A DNA stretch of 11,794 nt, from positions 1 through 11,794 of the forward strand of contig JAICIG010000247.1 of assembly GCA_025924495.1 (NCBI GenBank). Direction: 5' to 3'. This DNA is from Pirellulales bacterium. Its GTDB lineage: Bacteria; Planctomycetota; Planctomycetia; Pirellulales; JAICIG01. Below, piece by piece: positions 5,780 to 11,794 of the stretch. Below the pieces are notes generated by a model. It was not told where the DNA came from. It saw nothing but the letters and a program-made list of their open reading frames with translations, and ran no database searches. How positions within the stretch are numbered: position 1 is the first letter of the stretch; each line of letters begins with the position of its first letter. The translations under genes were made by a program, and so were the position numbers.

Positions 5780-7819
5780 ATGAGCCAGCGTCGAATTCTC
5801 GTTACCAGCGCCCTGCCTTACGCCAATGGCCATATTCATATCGGCCATCTGGTGGAGTACATCCAGACCGATATCTGGGTTCGTTTCCAGCGGCTGGCCG
5901 GTCATCGCTGCATTTATATCTGTGCCGACGATACGCACGGCACGGCGATCATGATCCGGGCCCGGCAGGAAGGCCGCAGCGAAGAGGCGTTGATCGCGGA
6001 CATGCAGGCGGCGCACGAGCGCGATTTCGCCGGTTTTCAGATCGAGTTCGATAACTATGGCAGCACGAACAGCCCGGAGAACCGCGAGCTGTGCGAAGAA
6101 ATCTGGGCGGCGCTGCGCAAGGCGGGGCTGATCGCCGAACGCGAAGTGACGCAGCTTTACGACCCGCAGGCCGGCACATTTCTGGCCGATCGGTTCGTCA
6201 AAGGAACCTGCCCCAAGTGCAAGTCGCCGGGCCAGTACGGCGATAGTTGCGACAAGTGCGGCAGCACTTACAGCCCGACCGATTTGATCGATCCGGTTAG
6301 CACGCTCAGCGGGGCCAAGCCCGAGCTGCGATCGGCGCCGCACCTGTTCGTCAATACCGAGCGGATGCACGCCTTCCTGGACGAATGGACGCAAACGGCC
6401 GGACATTTGCAGCCCGACGTGGCCCACTGGCTCAAAGGCGCCTTTCTTGCGGAACCGCTGCGCGATTGGGACGTCTCGCGGCCGGCGCCCTATTTCGGCT
6501 TCGAAATCCCTGACGCGAAGGGGCAATTCTGGTACGTCTGGTTCGACGCGCCGATCGGTTACATCGCTTCAAGCAAACATTGGTGCCGCCGCCAGGGCGA
6601 AGATTTTGATGCCTGGTGGCGCGACGGCTCGGCCGAAGTGCATCACTTCATCGGCAAAGACATTACCTATTTCCACACGCTGTTCTGGCCCGTGATGTTG
6701 AAGGCGGCCGGCTTCAATCTGCCGACGATGGTTCACGTGCACGGCTTTCTGACGGTCGGCGGCGAAAAGATGTCCAAAACCAAGGGCACGTTCGTCCGCG
6801 CCTCGACCTACTTGGAACATCTCGACCCGGCTTACTTGCGCTATTACTACGCCACCAAGCTGACGCCGAAACTCGACGATCTCGATTTGAATCCGGAAGA
6901 GTTTGTGGCCAAGGTCAACGGCGACCTGGTCGGCAAGCTAGTCAATCTGGCCAGCCGCACGGCGCGGTTCGTGCGCGAGACGGGCTTGGCCAAAAAATAT
7001 CCCGACGATGGCGGGCTGTTCGCTCATGCCGCGGCCGAAGGCGCCTCGATCGCCGCGGCCTACGACGGGTGCGACTACAACAAGGCCATGCGACAGATCA
7101 TGGCCTTGGCCGATCGCGCCAATAAATATGTCGAAGACCGGGCGCCGTGGGTGTTGCGCAAAGATCCGGCCAAGGCCGATGAACTGCAGCAGGTCTGCAC
7201 GGTCGCGCTTAACTTGTTCCGGCAACTCGCGGTGTACTTGTCGCCCGTACTGCCGAAACTGGCCGAGCAGGTCGGCCGGCTGTTGAACAAGCCGATCGCG
7301 CTGTGGAGTGAAGCGGGCGAACCGCTCGTGGGAACGCCGGTTAGCGATTTCGAGCACATGCTCCAGCGCATGGAACTCAAGCAGCTCGACGCCATGATCG
7401 AGGCCAGCCGCGAAGAGGCCGCGCCCGCCGAGTCAGCGCAAGCGGCGCCCGCCGATGGCCCCGAAGCCTTGCAGGCCGAACCGCTGGCGGCGACCGTCAG
7501 CTTCGACGATTTCGCTAAAGTCGACCTGCGCGTGGCGCGTGTGATCGCTGCGGAAGAAGTACCGAAGTCGAAGAAGCTGTTGCGGCTGACGCTCAGCCTG
7601 GGCGGCGACGAGCGCCGCAATGTCTTCGCCGGCATCAAGACCGCATACGCGCCTGAAAAACTTGTCGGCCGGTTGGTGATTGTCGTGGCGAATCTGGCGC
7701 CGCGGCAGATGCAATTCGGCATGAGCGAAGGCATGGTTGTGGCCGCAGGGCCCGGCGGCGAAGAGATCTTTTTGTTAAGCCCCGATTCCGGCGCCGTCCC
7801 GGGACAGCGCGTGCACTAA
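5780..7819 (+). CDS. metG: Methionyl-tRNA synthetase with C-terminal tRNA-binding domain
   Basis: This class I synthetase activates methionine with ATP and loads tRNA-Met in the cytoplasm. The 679-residue product has the HIGH motif at residues 20-23 ([11 protein letters not shown]), a zinc-knuckle insert with cysteines at 144, 147, 157 and 160, the KMSKS loop as KMSKT at 330-334, and an anticodon-binding helical domain that follows. After an Ala/Pro-rich linker (about 535-560) comes an EMAPII/Trbp111-type OB-fold ([15 protein letters not shown] to [12 protein letters not shown]), which in this enzyme type serves dimerisation and tRNA binding. All expected parts are present and the length is normal for the E. 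coli-like long form. The start at 5780 is set by GGAG at 5771-5774 and by homology of the [18 protein letters not shown] end; the frame runs further upstream to 5612, but that part is not MetRS-like and overlaps the predicted promoter. Confidence 0.98.
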   Translation: MSQRRILVTSALPYANGHIHIGHLVEYIQTDIWVRFQRLAGHRCIYICADDTHGTAIMIRARQEGRSEEALIADMQAAHERDFAGFQIEFDNYGSTNSPENRELCEEIWAALRKAGLIAEREVTQLYDPQAGTFLADRFVKGTCPKCKSPGQYGDSCDKCGSTYSPTDLIDPVSTLSGAKPELRSAPHLFVNTERMHAFLDEWTQTAGHLQPDVAHWLKGAFLAEPLRDWDVSRPAPYFGFEIPDAKGQFWYVWFDAPIGYIASSKHWCRRQGEDFDAWWRDGSAEVHHFIGKDITYFHTLFWPVMLKAAGFNLPTMVHVHGFLTVGGEKMSKTKGTFVRASTYLEHLDPAYLRYYYATKLTPKLDDLDLNPEEFVAKVNGDLVGKLVNLASRTARFVRETGLAKKYPDDGGLFAHAAAEGASIAAAYDGCDYNKAMRQIMALADRANKYVEDRAPWVLRKDPAKADELQQVCTVALNLFRQLAVYLSPVLPKLAEQVGRLLNKPIALWSEAGEPLVGTPVSDFEHMLQRMELKQLDAMIEASREEAAPAESAQAAPADGPEALQAEPLAATVSFDDFAKVDLRVARVIAAEEVPKSKKLLRLTLSLGGDERRNVFAGIKTAYAPEKLVGRLVIVVANLAPRQMQFGMSEGMVVAAGPGGEEIFLLSPDSGAVPGQRVH

Positions 7820-7859
7820 CGCGGAATGCGCACGCACGCGAATACGCGTCGACACTTGC

Positions 7860-7889
7860 TTGACAGGCGCCGATTTTCGAGTCTAGGCT
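7860..7889 (+). promoter_or_regulatory. Promoter of the toxin-antitoxin pair
   Basis: A perfect TTGACA -35 box at 7860-7865 is followed after 18 bases by TAGGCT at 7884-7889, a weak -10. Transcription would begin about at the antitoxin ATG (7896), so the message may be leaderless. A 5-base stem, ACGCG/CGCGT at 7836-7849, lies just upstream and could be an operator; this is a guess. Confidence 0.5.
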
Positions 7890-7895
7890 AACTGC

Positions 7896-8150
7896 ATGGA
7901 ACCAAACTCGCTCGATATTTCGCTGTCCGGTCCTCTCAAATCGTTTGTTGAGGCCGAAGCAGCCGCGGCTGGCAACACGCCCGGCGACTACGTTCTGGCA
8001 CTCATCGACGCCGAACGCAAACGCAAGACCGGCGAGCAATTGGAAGCAGCGCTGCTCGAGGGATTGAATTCCGGGCCATCCATTCCGGTTGATGAAGCAT
8101 ATTGGGAGCGAGAAAGGCAATTGCTTGGATTGCCTCCTCGCACGGCGTAG
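7896..8150 (+). CDS. parD: ParD-type antitoxin (ribbon-helix-helix)
   Basis: The 84-residue product fits a ParD-like antitoxin. The N-terminal segment LDISLSGPLKSFVEAEAAAA and the following GNTPGDYVLALI have the strand-helix-helix pattern of ribbon-helix-helix DNA binders. The charged C-terminal half (ERKRKTGEQLEAALLEGLNS, then a PVDEAYWERERQLL tail) is the usual toxin-wrapping region. Proteins of this kind dimerise, bind their own promoter and neutralise the ParE partner. The toxin gene follows 11 bases downstream. No clear Shine-Dalgarno precedes the ATG, which fits the predicted start of transcription at or next to it. Family assignment rests on pattern and gene order; a related RHH antitoxin family is possible. 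Confidence 0.8.
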   Translation: MEPNSLDISLSGPLKSFVEAEAAAAGNTPGDYVLALIDAERKRKTGEQLEAALLEGLNSGPSIPVDEAYWERERQLLGLPPRTA

Positions 8151-8161
8151 CCGTAATCATA

Positions 8162-8473
8162 ATGGGGCAAATCTCGGTTAAGCCGCTGGCCAGAGAAGAC
8201 GTTCGCCAACACGTCGCTCGCATTGCCAATGCGCATCCGGACGCCGCAAATCGATTAATTACGGCGGTCGAGGACGCTTTCAAAACGCTTGGAGAGAATC
8301 CCGAACTCGGAACGCAGACAACAACACATAATTCCGCGCTTGCCGGATTGCGTTTCTGGACGATTCGAGGATTCCGCAATTATGTAATTTTCTACCGGTT
8401 CCAAGAGGCCGAGATCGAGGTGTTACGGGTTCTCCACGGCGCCCGTGATTGGGAAGCGGTTCTTAATGCGTAA
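8162..8473 (+). CDS. parE: ParE/RelE-superfamily toxin
   Basis: The 103-residue product has the layout of ParE toxins: SVKPLAREDVRQHVARIA at the N-terminus, HPDAANRLITAVEDAFKTL in the helical hairpin, NPELG, then GLRFWTIRGFRNYVIFYRF and EVLRVLHGARDWEAVL, the conserved strand and C-terminal motif. Classical ParE blocks DNA gyrase, whereas RelE relatives cleave mRNA; the sequence resembles ParE more, but the target cannot be read directly. The start at ATG 8162 is preferred over a TTG at 8102 that would overlap the antitoxin. The ribosome site is weak, so translation is probably coupled to the antitoxin stop 11 bases upstream, keeping toxin output low. Confidence 0.87.
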   Translation: MGQISVKPLAREDVRQHVARIANAHPDAANRLITAVEDAFKTLGENPELGTQTTTHNSALAGLRFWTIRGFRNYVIFYRFQEAEIEVLRVLHGARDWEAVLNA

Positions 8474-8546
8474 CCCGAGGCACGGGAACGGGGCCATTGA
8501 ACATCTCGTGCGAACCTGGCGCAGAGTCGTGCATTGAGCCGGCCAA

Positions 8547-8575
8547 TTGCCCATTTGCGGCGGATCGGGTATGCT
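8547..8575 (+). promoter_or_regulatory. Probable promoter of the superoxide dismutase gene
   Basis: TTGCCC at 8547-8552 and TATGCT at 8570-8575 are exactly 17 bases apart, with four of six matches each. The start would be near 8582, giving a leader of about 60 bases that ends in a strong AGGAGG ribosome site at 8627-8632. No operator for an oxidative-stress or iron regulator could be recognised. Confidence 0.45.
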
Positions 8576-8641
8576 TCGCGCAGTCATCGAACCCCTCGAG
8601 TATTGCTGCATACAGAATCGCTTGCCAGGAGGACTCACGCC

Positions 8642-9253
8642 ATGGCTTATACCGTTCCGCCGTTGCCGTACGCTTTCGACGCGCTCGAGCCGCATATCGA
8701 CGCCAAGACGATGGAAATCCATCACGATAAGCACCACGCGGCTTACGTGAACAATCTGAACAATGCCATCGCCAACACTGATCTGGGCAATCAGAGCATC
8801 GAGGACTTGTGCCGCAACATCGACAAGGTTCCCGAGAACATCCGCACGGTGGTCCGCAACAATGGCGGCGGGCATGCCAATCATTCGTTGTTCTGGACGA
8901 TTCTGGCGAAAGACGCGGGCGGCACGCCCAGCGGCGCCCTGGCCGATGCCATCAAAGCCGACCTGACCAGCTTCGACGCCTTCAAAGAAGCGTTCACCAA
9001 GGCCGCCATCGGTCGCTTTGGCAGCGGCTGGGCCTGGCTCAGCGTCGACAAGAACAAGAAACTCGTGGTCGAAAGCACTCCCAATCAGGACAGCCCGCTG
9101 ATGAGCGGCAACACGCCCATTCTGGGCTGCGACGTGTGGGAGCACGCTTATTATCTGAAGTATCAGAATCGCCGGCCCGATTACGTGGCCGCGTTCTTCA
9201 ACGTGATCAACTGGCCGGCGGTCGCCGAGCGTTACGCCGCCGCCAAGAAGTAA
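8642..9253 (+). CDS. sodA: Superoxide dismutase, Mn/Fe family, probably Mn
   Basis: This enzyme converts superoxide to oxygen and hydrogen peroxide. The 203-residue product begins [19 protein letters not shown], typical of the family. Metal ligands are visible as H27 (MEIHHDKHH), H81 ([11 protein letters not shown]), D164 and H168 ([19 protein letters not shown]). The [11 protein letters not shown] and GCDVWEH contexts resemble Mn-type or cambialistic enzymes more than strict Fe types, but metal choice is hard to read from sequence. There is no signal peptide, so it should be cytoplasmic. The ATG at 8642 is set by AGGAGG 9 bases upstream and by the conserved N-terminus; longer frames upstream have no homology. 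It is a single-gene unit with its own promoter and a strong terminator. Confidence 0.97.
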   Translation: MAYTVPPLPYAFDALEPHIDAKTMEIHHDKHHAAYVNNLNNAIANTDLGNQSIEDLCRNIDKVPENIRTVVRNNGGGHANHSLFWTILAKDAGGTPSGALADAIKADLTSFDAFKEAFTKAAIGRFGSGWAWLSVDKNKKLVVESTPNQDSPLMSGNTPILGCDVWEHAYYLKYQNRRPDYVAAFFNVINWPAVAERYAAAKK

Positions 9254-9286
9254 TTCTCAGTCGATCACAAGGCAACAATCGAAAAT

Positions 9287-9315
9287 GGGCCGGGCGATTC
9301 GTCCGGCCCGTTTTT
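9287..9315. terminator. Bidirectional terminator between sodA and pcm
   Basis: The stem GGGCCGG (9287-9293) with CCGGCCC (9303-9309) has a 9-base loop. It is followed by GTTTTT on the plus strand and preceded by AAAAT, so the minus strand also sees ATTTT after the stem. It lies between the convergent sodA and pcm genes and can serve both. Confidence 0.85.
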
Positions 9316-9370
9316 ATGCGCTGCGGCTCATGCGGCGGTCGCGAAAAACTGCGATTCGCCGATCAGATCT

Positions 9371-10045
9371 CTACGGCTCATCAAACAGTCCGCTTTGATC
9401 TTCTGGCTGCGACTCGCCTATCAAGGGCACGAACCGACACAATCCTAAGCTCCTGCGAACAAGTTGACCGTCGCGTTTTTCCCAGCGCACCAGGTCTTGT
9501 TCATAGACATCGCCGACGGGAATCACCATCACGCCCCCTTCGGCCAATTGCTCCGCGAGCGCCGGCGGGCACGAGTCGGCTGCGGCGGTGACGATGATTC
9601 GATCGTAAGGCGCTTCTTCGGGCCAGCCTTGCGTGCCGTCGCCCACGATCAGTCGCACGTTGGTGCAGCCGAGCGCAGCCAGCCTGCGCCCGGCTTGCTC
9701 GGAAAGATGGGCATGTCGCTCGATCGAAATGACGTGGCCAGCCAGTTGTGAAAGAATGGCCGCCTGATATCCGCTGCCTGTGCCGACTTCAAGAACTTTT
9801 TCCGATCCGGTTAAATTCAAGGCCTCGGTCATCAGTGCCACAATATAGGGCTGGCTGATCGTCTGACCGCAATCGATCGGCAATGCGGTATCGGCATAAG
9901 CATCGTCTTGTAACGCGGATTGCACGAACTGTTCGCGCGGCGTGTCTTGGAAGGCTTGCAAAACGCGGCGATCATGAATGCCGCGGCGGCGCAGATGCTC
10001 GCGGAGCATTTTCCGCTTGGCAAATTGCAGTTCGGCCGATTCCAT
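9371..10045 (-). CDS. pcm: Protein-L-isoaspartate O-methyltransferase
   Basis: The enzyme uses S-adenosylmethionine to methylate isoaspartyl residues in damaged cytoplasmic proteins, starting their repair. From the ATG at 10045 it is 224 residues, the usual length. It shows the N-terminal MLREHLRRRGI helix, the PIDCGQTISQPYIVALM motif (TISQPY at 62-67), the SAM-binding motif VLEVGTGSGY at 84-93, and the later DGTQGWPEEAPYDRIIVTAA and LVRRSLGLCRFVPL segments. The frame extends to a TTG at 10090 that has GGGA 7 bases ahead, adding 15 residues. I prefer the ATG because the family normally begins there, though it lacks a ribosome site. It lies 137 bases after recJ on the same strand and may be co-transcribed. 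A tandem dyad sits in this gap (see 10075-10119). Confidence 0.95.
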   Translation of the reverse strand: MESAELQFAKRKMLREHLRRRGIHDRRVLQAFQDTPREQFVQSALQDDAYADTALPIDCGQTISQPYIVALMTEALNLTGSEKVLEVGTGSGYQAAILSQLAGHVISIERHAHLSEQAGRRLAALGCTNVRLIVGDGTQGWPEEAPYDRIIVTAAADSCPPALAEQLAEGGVMVIPVGDVYEQDLVRWEKRDGQLVRRSLGLCRFVPLIGESQPEDQSGLFDEP

Positions 10046-10074
10046 TGCAATGTCGTATTTAAGGTCGGAAAGTC

Positions 10075-10119
10075 GTCTTTTGCTCCGCAAAAGAACGTCC
10101 CTTTGCAGAGCAAAAGGCG
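10075..10119. repeat. Two tandem imperfect copies of a short hairpin ahead of pcm
   Basis: Unit 1 (10075-10096) contains CTTTTGC-TCC-GCAAAAG, a perfect 7-base stem. Unit 2 (10097-10119) contains CTTTGC-AGA-GCAAAAG. The two share flanking GTC and the same layout, so they look like a duplication. In the pcm message the stems cover the TTG at 10090 and touch the only Shine-Dalgarno-like site nearby. Confidence 0.7.
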
Positions 10120-10182
10120 ACTATCCAAGCGGCTCCGCGATTCTGCGCGCGATACAGTCGTGAGCAGCATCGAGTTCGAAGC

Positions 10183-11794
10183 TCACATCACCGGCGCCGG
10201 CTGCGCGACGTGCCAGTCGGCTAGCTGCAATTCTACATTGCGACGACCGCGGAAGTCGTTAATGACGGGCCGAAATGCCACCGACAGCGGAGCGTCGATG
10301 CTAGACAGCTCATCGGCCCAGTCGCCGCCGCCAAAGGCCACCCCCCGCAACGTCACGCCATGCTGCGAAAGCTTGAGCGACAGGTGGCGGCCGCCGCCGC
10401 CGATTTTTTGCGGCGGCCCGGCCAGCTTCACTCCCGTCGCGCACAGCAACGGCCGCGGGTTGGCATGACCGAACGGAGCTAAACGTTCGAGTTCGACCAC
10501 AGTGGGCAGCGACAATTCGCCGAACCCGACTTCGGCGTCGATCCAAAGCTCGGCCACGCGCTGCTCGGTAGAAATGCCGCTGGCGGCGCATTCGCAGAAG
10601 TCGGCGCGAAAAGCATCCAGCTTCGTTTCCTCGATCTTCAATCCGGCGGCCGCCGCGTGACCGCCATGGCTGATGAGGTGGTGCGTGCAGTTGGCCAAGG
10701 CCTCGTGCAGGTTGAATCCCGGCACGCTGCGAGCCGAGCCGACGCCGGGTTTTACCCCCAACTCATCGAGGGCCACCAAGATTGTCGGGCGATGGAATTT
10801 CTCGGCCAACCGACCGGCAACAATTCCAATCACTCCGGGGTGCCAGCCGCGATCTGCTAGCACCAGCGCCGCATCCTGTTCGGCGTCGAACTGTTCTTGA
10901 GCCTGTTTATTCGCCGCCAGGTAAATGCTGCGCTCGAGACTTTGGCGGCTGCTGTTCAGCTCGTTCAAGTATTCCGCCAACGCCGTTGCCCGTTCGGGCG
11001 AGGTGGTGCTCAGCAATTCCACGCCCAACTGCGCCTGACCCAATCGGCCAGCGGCATTCAGTCGCGGCGCCAGCATAAAGCCCACGTCGTCACTGTCGAG
11101 TCGCGGCTTTTTATCGAGTTCCGTCAGCCGCATCAGGGCCGCCATGCCCAGGCCGGGGCGTTCCTTCAAGCTTGCCAGCCCATGCTGGACGAGCACGCGG
11201 TTTTCGTCCACGAGCGGCACGACGTCGGCAATCGTGCCCAGCGCGGCCAGGCCGATGGCGGAGAGCAGATAGTTCTTCATCGCTTCGCCGACCTTCTTGG
11301 CGCCGCTAGCTTGCTGGCATAAGGCCCAGGCCAGTTTGAAGGCGACGCCCGAGCCGCTCAGCCCGGCGAAAGGATATTCGGCGCCTGGCAGCCGAGGGTG
11401 AACGATCGCGGCCGCGCGCGGCAATTGTTCACCCGGCTCATGGTGATCGGTAATGACGAGTTCCAGGCCGGCTGCACTGGCGGTTTGGGCCTCTTGAACG
11501 CTGGCCACGCCGCAATCGACAGTGATTACCAGCTTGGCGCCTTGTGCGGCCAGATTCCGCAAGGCCTCGTGGTTCAGGCCGTAACCTTCGTCCATGCGGT
11601 GGGGAACGTAGTAGCCGACATCGGCGCCGAGCAACTTCAGGCAGCCCACCAGCAGGCTGGTCGCCGACATGCCGTCGACATCGTAATCGCCATAGACCAC
11701 AATCCTCCGCCGCCCGGCAATTGCGTCCGCAATGCAATCGACCGCGGCTTTCACGCCTGGCAGTTCGCCGGGATCGCGCAGCGACGTGAGTTTC
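10183..11794 (-). CDS. recJ: Single-stranded-DNA exonuclease RecJ (N-terminus outside window)
   Basis: RecJ degrades single-stranded DNA 5' to 3' in recombination, mismatch and base-excision repair. The frame is open to the right edge: before the GTG at 11754 it still reads LTSLRDPGELPG, the normal RecJ lead-in, so only the first few dozen residues are missing. Visible marks are VYGDYDVDGMSA, VITVDCGV, the DHH motif ITDHHEPG (DHH at 11448-11440), HPRLPGAEYPFAGLSGSGVAFKLAWAL, the DHHA1-domain motif SHGGHAAAAGLKIEE and a C-terminal OB-like domain (WIDAEV, APFGHANPRPLL). All catalytic motifs expected of the DHH phosphoesterase core are present, and the stop at 10183-10185 gives a normal C-terminus. 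pcm follows on the same strand. The protein is cytoplasmic. Confidence 0.97.
   Translation of the reverse strand, partial: KLTSLRDPGELPGVKAAVDCIADAIAGRRRIVVYGDYDVDGMSATSLLVGCLKLLGADVGYYVPHRMDEGYGLNHEALRNLAAQGAKLVITVDCGVASVQEAQTASAAGLELVITDHHEPGEQLPRAAAIVHPRLPGAEYPFAGLSGSGVAFKLAWALCQQASGAKKVGEAMKNYLLSAIGLAALGTIADVVPLVDENRVLVQHGLASLKERPGLGMAALMRLTELDKKPRLDSDDVGFMLAPRLNAAGRLGQAQLGVELLSTTSPERATALAEYLNELNSSRQSLERSIYLAANKQAQEQFDAEQDAALVLADRGWHPGVIGIVAGRLAEKFHRPTILVALDELGVKPGVGSARSVPGFNLHEALANCTHHLISHGGHAAAAGLKIEETKLDAFRADFCECAASGISTEQRVAELWIDAEVGFGELSLPTVVELERLAPFGHANPRPLLCATGVKLAGPPQKIGGGGRHLSLKLSQHGVTLRGVAFGGGDWADELSSIDAPLSVAFRPVINDFRGRRNVELQLADWHVAQPAPVM

Noticed and set aside
5492..6526. 344-residue minus-strand frame opposite metG and overlapping the tRNA
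   Set aside because: It overlaps tRNA-Ser and the conserved N-terminal half of MetRS; the translation is low-complexity Arg/Ala-rich without motifs.
10389..10418. GC-rich stem (GGCCGCCGC/GCGGCGGCC) with an A6 run inside recJ, as a frameshift or terminator signal
   Set aside because: It lies in an intact coding region (PPQKIGGGG). The A-run does not form a standard slippery heptamer in the reading frame, and no alternative product is suggested.
1..11794. CRISPR array, insertion sequence or riboswitch
   Set aside because: No regularly spaced repeats, no transposase frame and no recognisable riboswitch core were seen in any gap on either strand.

Overview
The window looks like a chromosomal segment of a planctomycete, probably Pirellulales-like. 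The grounds are a DUF1501 protein with a Tat-type leader, a small exported coiled-coil protein of a type I associate with planctomycetes, moderately high GC, and short stand-alone transcription units. This is inferred from protein flavour only; no marker gene for taxonomy is present.

Layout, left to right. Bases 2-1513 (+) are the C-terminal part of a UvrD/AddA-type helicase-nuclease that starts outside the window. Next is a DUF1501 protein (1647-3062, +) with its own probable promoter. A minus-strand cassette of three small exported proteins follows (4260-4769, 3703-4152, 3331-3642, in order of transcription). The first is a charged coiled-coil protein with a lone Cys and a Cys-Cys pair. The second carries CCC/CC clusters. 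The third is metallothionein-like, with 20 cysteines in two copies of a 24-residue, nine-cysteine repeat. Hairpins close the first and third genes. A roughly 600-base stretch with no convincing gene then leads to tRNA-Ser(GGA) on the minus strand, which has a textbook terminator and a good promoter.

The right half is mostly housekeeping. metG (5780-7819, +) is divergent from the tRNA. A ParD/ParE-type toxin-antitoxin pair (7896-8473, +) sits behind a perfect TTGACA -35 box. A Mn/Fe superoxide dismutase of Mn type follows (8642-9253, +). On the minus strand, pcm (protein-L-isoaspartate methyltransferase) lies downstream of recJ, which runs off the right edge. sodA and pcm converge on a shared, apparently bidirectional terminator.

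The genes fall into a maintenance and repair theme (AddA-like nuclease, RecJ, Pcm, SOD, ParDE) around a core of MetRS and tRNA-Ser. The least explained part is the exported cysteine-rich cassette at 3331-4769. Its composition suggests thiol-based metal binding or redox work outside the cytoplasm, but no transporter, sensor or enzyme lies beside it in this window, so the function is open. It is the best candidate for something undescribed here.
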